The notes under the pieces are model-generated. The model was not told the DNA's origin. It made no database searches and saw only the letters and a program-made list of their open reading frames with translations. From the NCBI RefSeq assembly GCF_900103185.1, contig NZ_FNJD01000001.1, forward strand, positions 248,001-312,000: 64,000 nt of DNA, written 5' to 3'. This document shows, one piece after another, positions 46,128 to 54,469 of this stretch. Every line of letters begins with the position of its first letter. Position 1 is the stretch's first letter. This stretch comes from Sulfitobacter litoralis (GTDB taxonomy: Bacteria > Pseudomonadota > Alphaproteobacteria > Rhodobacterales > Rhodobacteraceae). Position numbers and translations under genes: made by a program.

Positions 46128-47329
46128 CCCTCGCCACGCTTGGCAATCGTGACGCGCGTCGCATCTTTTTGCACCGTCACTTGCTCGGCGATGCGCCGCA
46201 AGGCCCCGCCGGCGGGGATGCCCTGTTGCAGCTGATCCGCGGCTTGGGGTTTGTGCAACTGGACAGCATTAACACAGTGGCGCGAGCGCATGACCTGATC
46301 CTGTTTTCGCGCCGGCAACGCTATCGTCCGCAGGCGCTGAAAAACCTGTATGAACGCGATGGCGCGCTGTTTGAACACTGGACCCACGACGCCGCTGTGA
46401 TCCCGATGGGCTTTTACCCTTATTGGGAATTGCGCCGGCAGCGCGACGCGCAGATGCTGCGCAAGCGGTACGAAAACTGGCACAAACATGATTTCGAAGG
46501 GCGGTTCCAAACCGTGCTGGACCAGATCCGGTCAGATGGTCCGGTGTCGTCGTCTGACGTTGGACAGGACGAACCGCGCTCAAATGGCGGGTGGTGGGAT
46601 TGGCATCCGTCAAAGACCGCGCTGGAATATCTGTGGCGTGCAGGGGCGCTGTGCGTGGTGGGGCGCGACGGTTTCCAGAAACGCTATGACCTGACAGAGC
46701 GGGTAATTGACGCCGCGCTATGCGACCCGTCACAGGCACCGGATGAGACGCAGACCATCGACTGGTGCTGCACCGGGGCGTTGGACCGTTTGGGCTTTGC
46801 CACACCGGGCGAACTGGCGGCGTTTTGGGCACATATTACCCCCGCAGAGGCGAAAGCCTGGGTCCAGCGTGAACAAGCCGCCGGTCGGATTGAGCAGGTC
46901 CAGATCGCGGGTGCCGACGGCACGCCTCATCGCAGCTATGCCCGTCCCGGTCTGGCAAGCGACCCCGCGATAGACATGGCTCCGACCGCACGGCTGCGGG
47001 TGCTGAGCCCCTTTGACCCTGCGCTGCGCGATCGCAAACGCGCCGAACGTCTGTTCGGGTTTCGCTACCGGATAGAGATGTTCGTCCCCGCACCAAAACG
47101 GGTTTATGGCTACTATGTGTTCCCGATCCTGCAAGGCGACAGCATCATCGCCCGCGTGGACATGAAGGCGCACCGCGACCGCGATACGCTGGTGGTACGC
47201 GCCCTTTGGCCAGAGCCGTGCACGCGGTGGGGCAAAGGCAAACAGGCCGCGTTAGAGGCTGAACTGGCCCGTATTGTCCGTCTGGCTGGCGTCAGTCAGA
47301 TCGCCTTCGAAGACGGCTGGCTCCGTTAA
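46124..47329 (+). CDS. ycaQ: YcaQ-family winged-helix DNA glycosylase (AlkX-type)
   Basis: A 401-residue protein of the HTH_42/AlkZ family. The catalytic QxD motif is Gln45-Leu-Asp47 in GFVQLDSIN; ARAHDLILFSR, EHWTHDAAVIPM and LSPFDPALRDRKRAERLFGF are conserved landmarks. AlkZ unhooks azinomycin interstrand crosslinks and E. coli YcaQ/AlkX repairs nitrogen-mustard crosslinks. The ATG overlaps the stop of the LacI regulator, an unusual partner. Genes of this family are often solitary housekeeping genes rather than tied to a biosynthetic cluster. Confidence 0.9.
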   Translation: MTLATLGNRDARRIFLHRHLLGDAPQGPAGGDALLQLIRGLGFVQLDSINTVARAHDLILFSRRQRYRPQALKNLYERDGALFEHWTHDAAVIPMGFYPYWELRRQRDAQMLRKRYENWHKHDFEGRFQTVLDQIRSDGPVSSSDVGQDEPRSNGGWWDWHPSKTALEYLWRAGALCVVGRDGFQKRYDLTERVIDAALCDPSQAPDETQTIDWCCTGALDRLGFATPGELAAFWAHITPAEAKAWVQREQAAGRIEQVQIAGADGTPHRSYARPGLASDPAIDMAPTARLRVLSPFDPALRDRKRAERLFGFRYRIEMFVPAPKRVYGYYVFPILQGDSIIARVDMKAHRDRDTLVVRALWPEPCTRWGKGKQAALEAELARIVRLAGVSQIAFEDGWLR

Positions 47330-47493
47330 ACCACTCCGTTTCGATGAACGAATTGGCGGTACATGCCTACGCACGCACCAACGATGACAATTTGTAAACA
47401 TTTTGTTGACGTATTGCTTTTCCCTGCCAAAGTAAGCGGAAAGGAATCAAGAACCATGCCGCACCGCCTTTATTTTCATCCGATGGGTCGCCC

Positions 47494-48738
47494 ATGACAC
47501 GCCATGTGGTCGTCGTGGGGGCGGGTATCGTCGGTGTGTCATCGGCGATCTGGCTGCAACGCGCAGGCGCGCAGGTCACGATCATTGATCGCGCGGCACC
47601 GGGCACAGGGACGTCGCATGGGAACGCGGGCGTGCTGGCCGCTTGTGCCGTCGCACCCGTCACTGCGCCCGGCCTGATTGCCAAAGCGCCCGCGATGCTG
47701 CTGAACCCCGATGTGCCGCTTTATCTGCGCCTGTCCTATCTGCCGCGCTTGTTGCCGTGGCTGGGCAAGTATCTGCGTGTGGCGAACGACCGGGACACCC
47801 GCCGGATCGCGCAGGGTCTTGCGCCTATCGTGGGTGACAGTGTCGACCAGCACAAAAGCCTGACCTCCGATCTGGGCCTGTCCGACTGGGTGACAGACAG
47901 CGACTATGTCTTTGCCTATCGCAACCGCGCGGCCTTTGACGCCGAGGCCTATACCTGGGCGCTGCGGGCGGATGCCGGCTTTACGCCCGATCTGATCGAA
48001 GGCGGGCAGGTGCGCGAGTATGAACCGACCCTTGGGCCGGACATTCACCTGCTTGCCACCATGAAGGACCACGGCTTTATCCGCGACCCCGGCGGATATG
48101 TGACCGCTTTGGCACAGGCCTTTGAACAGGGCGGCGGCACAATCATGCAGGCCGAGGTCAAGGATTTTGACCTCTCAGCCGGCGCGATCAGCGGCATAGA
48201 GACAACCCAAGGCCGCGTGGCCTGTGATGATGTCGTGCTTGCCACCGGCGTCTGGTCAAAACCGCTGATGGCCAAGCTGGGGCTGAATGTCCCGCTGGAA
48301 ACCGAACGCGGCTATCATGTGATATTCGAGGGGGCGACGGGCGTTCCCGCGCGCCCCGTGATGATCGCCAGCGGTAAATTCGTTGCCACTCCCATGGCGC
48401 AGGGCCTACGCTGCGCGGGTATCCTAGAGTTCGGCGGACTTGACGCAGCCCCGTCCAAAGCACCGCTGGCGCTGCTGCGGCGACAGGCCAAGGCCGCCTT
48501 TCCCCAGCTGACTGCCACGCGTGAAATCGAATGGCTGGGGCACAGACCTGCCCCCAGCGACAGCCTGCCCCTGATCGGACAGGTTGGCACAAGCCGGGTC
48601 TTTACCGCCTTTGGGCATCACCACATCGGGTTGACAGGCGGGCCCAAAACAGGCCGCCTCGTCGCAGGATTGGTTATGGGGCAACCCGTCAACACCGACC
48701 TGCAGCCCTATGCACCGCAACGGTTTAGCAGGGGCTAA
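47494..48738 (+). CDS. FAD-dependent oxidoreductase, D-amino-acid dehydrogenase (DadA)-like
   Basis: A 414-residue DAO-fold flavoenzyme. The N-terminal FAD site reads VVVVGAGIVGVSSAIWLQRAG, SHGNAGVLA is the DadA-type substrate-loop start, and the C-terminal HRPAPSDSLPLIGQ and FGHHHIGLTGGPKTGRLVAGL close the flavin site. It oxidises an amino (or imino) acid and passes electrons to the respiratory chain. It starts the module with the TRAP transporter and pxpBCA, 39 bases before dctP. The leader 47380-47440 is AT-rich (AATTTGTAAACATTTTGTTGAC), a possible operator. Confidence 0.9.
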   Translation: MTRHVVVVGAGIVGVSSAIWLQRAGAQVTIIDRAAPGTGTSHGNAGVLAACAVAPVTAPGLIAKAPAMLLNPDVPLYLRLSYLPRLLPWLGKYLRVANDRDTRRIAQGLAPIVGDSVDQHKSLTSDLGLSDWVTDSDYVFAYRNRAAFDAEAYTWALRADAGFTPDLIEGGQVREYEPTLGPDIHLLATMKDHGFIRDPGGYVTALAQAFEQGGGTIMQAEVKDFDLSAGAISGIETTQGRVACDDVVLATGVWSKPLMAKLGLNVPLETERGYHVIFEGATGVPARPVMIASGKFVATPMAQGLRCAGILEFGGLDAAPSKAPLALLRRQAKAAFPQLTATREIEWLGHRPAPSDSLPLIGQVGTSRVFTAFGHHHIGLTGGPKTGRLVAGLVMGQPVNTDLQPYAPQRFSRG

Positions 48739-48777
48739 CCCCGCAAGCCAAAGACATTCCAACAAGGAGAGAACCAC

Positions 48778-49767
48778 ATGAAACGGACCACCACATTGAT
48801 GACAGGCGTCGCGACCGCCGCCCTGACGGTCACCACCGCCCTGCCCGCTTTCGCGGCTGAGAAATGGGACATGCCGATGGCCTATTCGGCATCGAACTTC
48901 CATTCCGAGAACGGCGTTGAATTTGCCAACTGCGTGACCGAAGGCACCGCAGGCGAAATCGAGATCACCGTACACTCCGGCGGGTCGCTGATCGCGGGTG
49001 CCGATATCAAACGCGCGATTCAGACAGGTCAGGTCCAGTTGGGCGAACGCATCCTGTCGGGTCACCAGAACGAAAACGCGATCTTCGGCTTTGACTCGAT
49101 CCCGTTCCTTGCGCCGTCCTTCGAGGCGTCTGACAAACTGTGGCAAGCCGCCAAACCCAAGATCGAAGAGCTGCTTGCAGAGCAGAACCTGACCCTGCTT
49201 TATAACGTGCCATGGCCGCCACAGGGTCTGTACTTCAAGAAAGAGGTCAACACAGTCGAGGACATGAAAGGCGTCAAGTTCCGGTCCTACAACAACGCGA
49301 CCAGCCGTCTGGCAGAGCTGACAGGCATGCTGCCCGTCACCATCGAAGCCGCCGAGCTAAGCCAAGCCTTCGCCACCGGCGTTGCGGAATCCATGATTTC
49401 GTCCGGTGCGACCGGCTATGACCAGAAAGTCTGGGAAAGCCTGACGCATTTCTACGAGGTCGACGCTTGGCTGCCGCGCAACTACATCATGGTCAACAAC
49501 GACGTGTGGAACGATGTCTCGGAAGAGAACAAATCCATCATCACCACCTGTGCCAGCGATGCGGAAACGCGCGGGCTGCAAGCCTCCAAGGACTATACAC
49601 AGTTCACCTATGACGGGCTGCGCGAAGGCGGCATGACCGTGGAACCCGCCAGCGAAGATCTGATGTCCGGCCTGCGCGACATTGGCGGCACCATGACCTC
49701 CGAATGGCTGGAAAATGCGGGCGAGGACGGTCAGGCGATCGTCGATAGCTACAAATCCATGCAGTAA
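48778..49767 (+). CDS. dctP: TRAP transporter substrate-binding protein (DctP family)
   Basis: A 329-residue periplasmic solute receptor. Signal peptide ends PAFA before AEKWDMPM. DctP landmarks include IAGADIKRAIQTGQVQLGE, NTVEDMKGVKFRSYNN with the carboxylate-binding Arg, SQAFATGVAESMISS and the hinge region AWLPRNYIMVNNDVW. The Arg suggests an organic-acid ligand. AAGGAG precedes the ATG. A strong hairpin terminator follows before dctQ, so receptor mRNA should exceed permease mRNA. Confidence 0.93.
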   Translation: MKRTTTLMTGVATAALTVTTALPAFAAEKWDMPMAYSASNFHSENGVEFANCVTEGTAGEIEITVHSGGSLIAGADIKRAIQTGQVQLGERILSGHQNENAIFGFDSIPFLAPSFEASDKLWQAAKPKIEELLAEQNLTLLYNVPWPPQGLYFKKEVNTVEDMKGVKFRSYNNATSRLAELTGMLPVTIEAAELSQAFATGVAESMISSGATGYDQKVWESLTHFYEVDAWLPRNYIMVNNDVWNDVSEENKSIITTCASDAETRGLQASKDYTQFTYDGLREGGMTVEPASEDLMSGLRDIGGTMTSEWLENAGEDGQAIVDSYKSMQ

Positions 49768-49774
49768 ATCAGCG

Positions 49775-49807
49775 AACGGCGGCACCCCACACAGGTGCCG
49801 CCGTTTT
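49775..49807 (+). terminator. Intercistronic hairpin between dctP and dctQ
   Basis: A 12-bp stem AACGGCGGCACC / GGTGCCGCCGTT (49775-49786 with 49794-49805) with a 7-base loop and a TTTT tail, 8 bases after the dctP stop. Probably a partial terminator or 3' stabiliser that raises receptor levels over permease. Confidence 0.8.
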
Positions 49808-49838
49808 CCTGCGATCCGCCAAACCGGAGACCTTTCCC

Positions 49839-50363
49839 ATGAACATCCTGCGACGCCTGCTTGATTTCATCTATTTCGCATCTGGTGCCTTGGCTGCCGT
49901 CAGTCTTGTCGCGATCCTGCTGCTGATCGTGGTGCAGATGATTGCACGATGGACCGGCGAGGTTTTCCCCGGTGCGGCAAGCTATGCCGGCTATGCGATG
50001 GCCGCCGCCAGCTTTCTTGCCTTTGCCAACGCGCTGAACCGTGGCGCGCATATCCGCGTGTCGGTGCTGCTGAACGCCCTGCCCGCTGGCCCGAAACGGC
50101 TGCTTGAAATCTGGTGTTTCGGCCTTGCCGCGGCGATTGCGTGGTATTTCACCTACTATGCCTATTGGTTCGTCTACTGGTCATGGAAGTTCAACGAAGT
50201 CAGTCAGGCACAAGACGCCACGTCCTTGTGGATACCGCAGTCGGTGATGGTTGTGGGCGGCGGTATCCTTGCCGTCGCGCTGACCGATAACCTGCTCTAT
50301 CTGATCGTAAAAGGCGAACACCGTCTCACCCGCGATCTTGTCGATCAAAGTTTTGGGGAGTGA
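49839..50363 (+). CDS. dctQ: TRAP transporter small permease (DctQ family)
   Basis: A 174-residue protein with four membrane helices (near residues 13-35, 46-62, 85-110, 126-146). RGAHIRVSVLLNALP is the conserved DctQ motif after helix 2. It partners DctM. CCGGAGACC lies before the ATG; the stop is four bases before the dctM GTG. Confidence 0.92.
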   Translation: MNILRRLLDFIYFASGALAAVSLVAILLLIVVQMIARWTGEVFPGAASYAGYAMAAASFLAFANALNRGAHIRVSVLLNALPAGPKRLLEIWCFGLAAAIAWYFTYYAYWFVYWSWKFNEVSQAQDATSLWIPQSVMVVGGGILAVALTDNLLYLIVKGEHRLTRDLVDQSFGE

Positions 50364-50367
50364 CGCT

Positions 50368-51678
50368 GTGACGGAACTTTACGCGATCATTCTATTTATC
50401 ACCGTCCTGTTGTTCTTGCTGGGCTCCGGCGTCTGGGTCGGTCTGGCGCTGATGGGCGTCGCCTGGTTCGGGATGGAGCTGTTTACCACCCGCCCCGTTG
50501 GCGATGCCATGGTCACGACGATCTGGGCCTCGTCCAGCTCGTGGACGCTGACCGCGCTACCGCTTTTCATCTGGATGGGCGAAATTCTGTTCAGGACACG
50601 ACTATCCGAGGATATGTTCAAAGGGCTTTCGCCGTGGCTGGCAAAATTGCCGGGCGGGTTGGTGCATACCAATATCGTCGGCTGCACGGTCTTTGCCGCC
50701 GTATCGGGGTCCTCTGCTGCGACGCTGTCGACCGTGGGCAAGATGTCGATCCCCGAACTGCGCGCGCGTAACTATCCTGAAAAGATGATCATCGGCACCC
50801 TTGCTGGTGCCGCGACCCTTGGGTTGATGATCCCGCCGTCGCTGGCGTTGATCGTTTACGGCGTGACCGTGAACGAAAGCATCACCGAACTGTTCTTTGC
50901 TGGCGTCCTGCCGGGGCTTATTCTGGCGCTGATGTTCATGGCCTATGTCGCTTTTATCGCGCTGACCTCGAAGGATTGGAACCCCGACGTCGAGACGGGG
51001 ATGAGCTTTGCCGCCAAACTGCGCAACTCGCGGTTTCTGTTGCCGGTCTTTGGGCTGATCACGGTGGTGATCGGGTCGATGTATCTAGGCTACGCCACCG
51101 CAACAGAGGCCGCTGCTATTGGCGTGTTGGGATCACTGGCGCTGGCATTGATGCAGGGGTCACTGAACTGGACCAGCTTTCAAGAAAGCCTGATGGGCGC
51201 AATGCGCACCTCTGCGATGATCGCGCTGATCCTTGCAGGTGCGGCCTTTCTCAAGCTGTCGATGGGCTTTACCGGCCTGCCGCGTGCGCTGGCGGACGGG
51301 ATTGCCGCGCTTGAACTCACGCGCTTTCAACTGCTGATGGCGCTGCTGGTGTTCTATATCGTGCTAGGCATGTTCCTTGATGGTATTTCGTCGGTCGTGC
51401 TGACGATGGCTGTGGTCGAACCTATGGTGCGCGGTGCGGGGATCGACTTGATCTGGTTCGGTATCTTTGTTGTGGTCGTGGTCGAGATGGCGCAGATCAC
51501 GCCGCCGATCGGGTTCAACCTTTTCGTTATCCAAGGCATGACGGATCACGAGATGGGATATATCACCAAAGCCGCCTTGCCGATGTTCCTGATCATGGTG
51601 GTGATGGTCTTTGTCCTGATCTTTTTCCCCGACATCGCGACATGGCTTCCCGACAACCTAAGGCAGGTGCCGCAATGA
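50368..51678 (+). CDS. dctM: TRAP transporter large permease (DctM family)
   Basis: A 436-residue multi-spanning permease. PLFIWMGEILFRTRLSE, AAVSGSSAATLSTVGKMSIPEL, MIPPSLALIVYGVTVNESI, GYATATEAAAIG and EMAQITPPIGFNLFVIQG are DctM signatures. It uses the sodium gradient to import the ligand delivered by DctP. The start is GTG at 50368 with GGGGAG seven bases upstream. The pxpB ATG overlaps its stop, so transporter and 5-oxoprolinase subunits are translationally linked. Confidence 0.94.
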   Translation: MTELYAIILFITVLLFLLGSGVWVGLALMGVAWFGMELFTTRPVGDAMVTTIWASSSSWTLTALPLFIWMGEILFRTRLSEDMFKGLSPWLAKLPGGLVHTNIVGCTVFAAVSGSSAATLSTVGKMSIPELRARNYPEKMIIGTLAGAATLGLMIPPSLALIVYGVTVNESITELFFAGVLPGLILALMFMAYVAFIALTSKDWNPDVETGMSFAAKLRNSRFLLPVFGLITVVIGSMYLGYATATEAAAIGVLGSLALALMQGSLNWTSFQESLMGAMRTSAMIALILAGAAFLKLSMGFTGLPRALADGIAALELTRFQLLMALLVFYIVLGMFLDGISSVVLTMAVVEPMVRGAGIDLIWFGIFVVVVVEMAQITPPIGFNLFVIQGMTDHEMGYITKAALPMFLIMVVMVFVLIFFPDIATWLPDNLRQVPQ

Positions 51679-52412
51679 CCGACTTCCCCCTGATCCAGAC
51701 CGTTGGCCTATCAGGTGTGCTGGTGCGTTTTGCCGACACGATGTCAGAGCCCGCGAACCGCGCTGCCCTGTCGTTTCGCGCCGCCGTGGACGCCGCCGAC
51801 TGGCCCGAGGTGACAGAGACGAGCACCTCGCTGGTGTCCACCTTCCTGCAGATCGATTTGGTCGCCGTGTCAGTGGGCACCATGCTGGACCGGCTTCAAG
51901 ACCTGCTGGCAACGCGTGACTGGTACACCTCTGACCTGCCGACGGGGCGGACGCTGTGGCATGTGCCCACGGTCTATGGCACCGATCTTGCGCCGCAACT
52001 TGAAGAAGCGGCTGAGCTTGCGGGGCTGGACCCCGACGCGGCGATTGCGCAGCTGTCGCAGGCGCGCGTGCGGGTGCTGACCATCGGCTTTGCCCCCGGC
52101 CAGCCCTATATGGGCGAGCTGCCGCAGAACTGGGATATTCCGCGCCAACAGGGGCTGACAAAATCCGTCCCCGCCGGCGCGCTGATTGTGGCGATCAGAC
52201 AGCTCATCATCTTTACCAACGCGTCCCCCACCGGATGGCGCCACATCGGGCAGACCGCTTTCAAAACGTTCCGCCCGCGCAGTGACACGCCCTTTGCCCT
52301 GTCACCGGGGGACGAGCTGTGCTTTCCCTCCATATCGCGCGCCGAATACGACAAGATCACCGCGGCGGATGAAACCGGCCAGGGCGGTGCAGAGACAGAG
52401 GTACTGGCATGA
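51675..52412 (+). CDS. pxpB: 5-oxoprolinase subunit PxpB (KipI/AHS1 family)
   Basis: A 245-residue allophanate-hydrolase-subunit-1 protein. VLVRFADTMSEPANRAAL at the start, VPTVYGTDLAPQLEE, TIGFAPGQPYMGELP and the C-terminal SPTGWRHIGQT with FALSPGDELCF are family motifs. With PxpC and PxpA it forms the ATP-dependent bacterial 5-oxoprolinase that opens pyroglutamate to glutamate. The ATG overlaps the dctM stop (ATGA) and the stop overlaps the pxpC start. Confidence 0.92.
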   Translation: MTDFPLIQTVGLSGVLVRFADTMSEPANRAALSFRAAVDAADWPEVTETSTSLVSTFLQIDLVAVSVGTMLDRLQDLLATRDWYTSDLPTGRTLWHVPTVYGTDLAPQLEEAAELAGLDPDAAIAQLSQARVRVLTIGFAPGQPYMGELPQNWDIPRQQGLTKSVPAGALIVAIRQLIIFTNASPTGWRHIGQTAFKTFRPRSDTPFALSPGDELCFPSISRAEYDKITAADETGQGGAETEVLA

Positions 52413-53437
52413 CCGTGACCCTCACCATCGCCCAGGCCGGCCCCGCCCTGACGATACAGGATATGGGCCGACCCGGCTGGCGTGCCCAAGGGCTGACCAA
52501 GGGCGGGGCCGCTGATCCTGTTGCAGTTTACGAGGGGGCCGCCTTGCTGGGCCAGTCCCCCGACCTTGCTGCAATAGAGATGACGGGCACCGGCGGGACC
52601 TTTACCGCTGACGCCGACATCCGCATCGCGCTGACAGGGGCCACAATGGCCGCCAGCATCGATGGCGATGCCATCGTCTGGAACGCCAGCCACATGCTGC
52701 CCGCAGGGGCCAAGCTGACCATCGGCGGCACCACAGGCGGCACCTATGGCTATTTACATGTGGGTGGGGGCATCGCTTCTGATACGCTGCTGGGGGCCCG
52801 TGCCAGCCACCTGAGCGCCGGTCTTGGGCAGCCCTTGGCCGCGGGCGACGCGCTCCTCCTTGGGGCGGACAAATCGCGCGAGACGGGACTGCAACTGCCG
52901 CGTGACAGCCGCTTTGACGGGGGCACCGTACGCGTCGTGGCCAGCATGCAGACCGATCACTTTACCGCCGAAGAACGCCAACGCTTTGAGACCACCGCCT
53001 TTACCCGTGATCCGCGTGCCAACCGCATGGGCGTGCGCATGGATCACGACGGTACAGGTTTCAGCGCCGAAGGCGGGCTGACCATCCTGTCCGAAGTCAT
53101 CGTGCCCGGCGATATCCAGATCACCGGCGACGGCGCGCCCTTTGTGTTGATGGGCGAATGCCAGACCACCGGCGGCTACCCTCGTATCGGGACCGTCATT
53201 CCTCGCGACCTGCCACGCGTGGCGCAAGCCGCCTCTGGCACCGCGATCCAGTTCGAATTCATCACCCTCGAAGATGCCATCACGCTCGAGACGCAGCACC
53301 GTCGAGACATCAAGGCGCTTGGCGGCCAGATCACCCCGCTGATCCGCGACCCCGCCAAAATCCGCAACCTGCTGGCCTATCAGCTGGTGGGCGGTGCGAT
53401 CTCTGCCACCGACAACCCCTTTGAAGAGGAGCATTAA
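52409..53437 (+). CDS. pxpC: 5-oxoprolinase subunit PxpC (KipA/AHS2, biotin-dependent carboxyltransferase-like)
   Basis: A 342-residue AHS2-type protein. GPALTIQDMGRPGWRAQGLTKGG is the classic N-terminal motif (TSIQDxGRxG type); YGYLHVGGGI, RMGVRMDHDG and PFVLMGECQTTGGYPRIGTV follow in the expected order. It is the second subunit of the Pxp 5-oxoprolinase; the 'biotin-dependent' label in databases is historical. Overlaps pxpB by four bases and abuts pxpA. Confidence 0.93.
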   Translation: MTVTLTIAQAGPALTIQDMGRPGWRAQGLTKGGAADPVAVYEGAALLGQSPDLAAIEMTGTGGTFTADADIRIALTGATMAASIDGDAIVWNASHMLPAGAKLTIGGTTGGTYGYLHVGGGIASDTLLGARASHLSAGLGQPLAAGDALLLGADKSRETGLQLPRDSRFDGGTVRVVASMQTDHFTAEERQRFETTAFTRDPRANRMGVRMDHDGTGFSAEGGLTILSEVIVPGDIQITGDGAPFVLMGECQTTGGYPRIGTVIPRDLPRVAQAASGTAIQFEFITLEDAITLETQHRRDIKALGGQITPLIRDPAKIRNLLAYQLVGGAISATDNPFEEEH

Positions 53438-54208
53438 ATGCCGACCGTCGATCTAAACGCCGATATGGGCGAAAGCTTTGGCCCATGGAAAATGGGCGAT
53501 GATGCCGCGTTGTTGCAAATCATCAGCTCTGCCAACATCGCCTGTGGTGGCCATGCAGGCGACGCCGATGTGATGTCAGCGACGATGACGCTGGCCCGCG
53601 ACAACGGTGTCGGCATTGGCGCGCACCCCGGCTTCATGGATCTGGCCGGCTTTGGCCGCAATCGCATGTCGGTGCCACGGGCCACGCTGCAAAATCAGGT
53701 CCGCTATCAGGTCGCCGCCAGTGTCGGTATGGCCCGCAGCCTTGGCACCTCGGTCCGTCACCTGAAACTGCACGGCGCGCTGGCCAATATGGCGTCAGAG
53801 GATGAAGTGTTGGCCCGAGACCTTTACGAGGCTGCGCTCAGCGTCGCGCCTGATCTGATCGTCATGGTACTGGCTGCCACAGCGCAACAGGACGCGGTCC
53901 AATCGCTTGGCTGCAAATGGGCCGGAGAAATCTTTGCCGACCGCGCCTATAACGACGACGCGACGCTGGTCGACCGCTCTAAACCCGGCGCGGTGATTCA
54001 CGACGCAGCGCTTGCGGGCGCGCGAATGGTGAAAATGGTCAAAGCCGGCGCGATCCTGACCGAAGGTGGCAAAACGATCCCAGCGGCCATCGACACGATC
54101 TGCCTACACGGCGACACCCCCGAAGCGGTCGATATTGCCCGTGCGGTTAAATCATCGCTGCAAGAGGCAGGGATCGCGCTGAAATCCTTTGAAGGCCATC
54201 GCGATTAA
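53438..54208 (+). CDS. pxpA: 5-oxoprolinase subunit PxpA (LamB/YcsF family)
   Basis: A 256-residue TIM-barrel-like protein. VDLNADMGESFGPWKMGDD, NIACGGHAGDADVM, GAHPGFMDLAGFGRN and LKLHGALANMAS are the YcsF signatures, with Asp/His residues likely forming the catalytic site. It completes pxpBCA. It starts directly after the pxpC stop and is the last gene before a strong terminator, so the module is one operon from the oxidoreductase gene or dctP onward. Confidence 0.94.
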   Translation: MPTVDLNADMGESFGPWKMGDDAALLQIISSANIACGGHAGDADVMSATMTLARDNGVGIGAHPGFMDLAGFGRNRMSVPRATLQNQVRYQVAASVGMARSLGTSVRHLKLHGALANMASEDEVLARDLYEAALSVAPDLIVMVLAATAQQDAVQSLGCKWAGEIFADRAYNDDATLVDRSKPGAVIHDAALAGARMVKMVKAGAILTEGGKTIPAAIDTICLHGDTPEAVDIARAVKSSLQEAGIALKSFEGHRD

Positions 54209-54232
54209 GTTCTAACTCCCTACCCCGAAACG

Positions 54233-54265
54233 AAAAACAGCGCCCCGAGGGACGCTGTTTTTTTC
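54233..54265 (+). terminator. Intrinsic terminator after pxpA
   Basis: AAAACAGCG (54234-54242) pairs with CGCTGTTTT (54253-54261) around a C/G-rich loop that extends the stem; seven or more U residues follow. Confidence 0.92.
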
Positions 54266-54289
54266 GTTCCAGTCAAACTGGAAAGGTAG

Positions 54290-54365
54290 TGGTGAGCCCG
54301 TCCGGGTTCGAACCGGAGACCTACTGATTAAAAGTCAGTTGCTCTACCAACTGAGCTACAGGCCC
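54290..54365 (-). tRNA. tRNA-Lys, anticodon TTT
   Basis: The minus strand begins GGGCCTG, pairing with CGGGCTC (G-U wobbles), and ends with discriminator A and an encoded CCA. TAGCTCAGTTGGTAGAGC D arm, CTGACTTTTAATCAG anticodon arm (anticodon TTT) and GGTTCGAACC T-arm are intact. Length 76 with CCA. Confidence 0.97.
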
Positions 54366-54469
54366 ACTAGGCGGCTTACTAGAAAGGTGTGGCCTTGGGG
54401 TCAAGCAGAAACGTACGAAAAACTTCACTCAAGCTGGATTAGTTTCAAATGCCGCGTTATATGCGCCGA

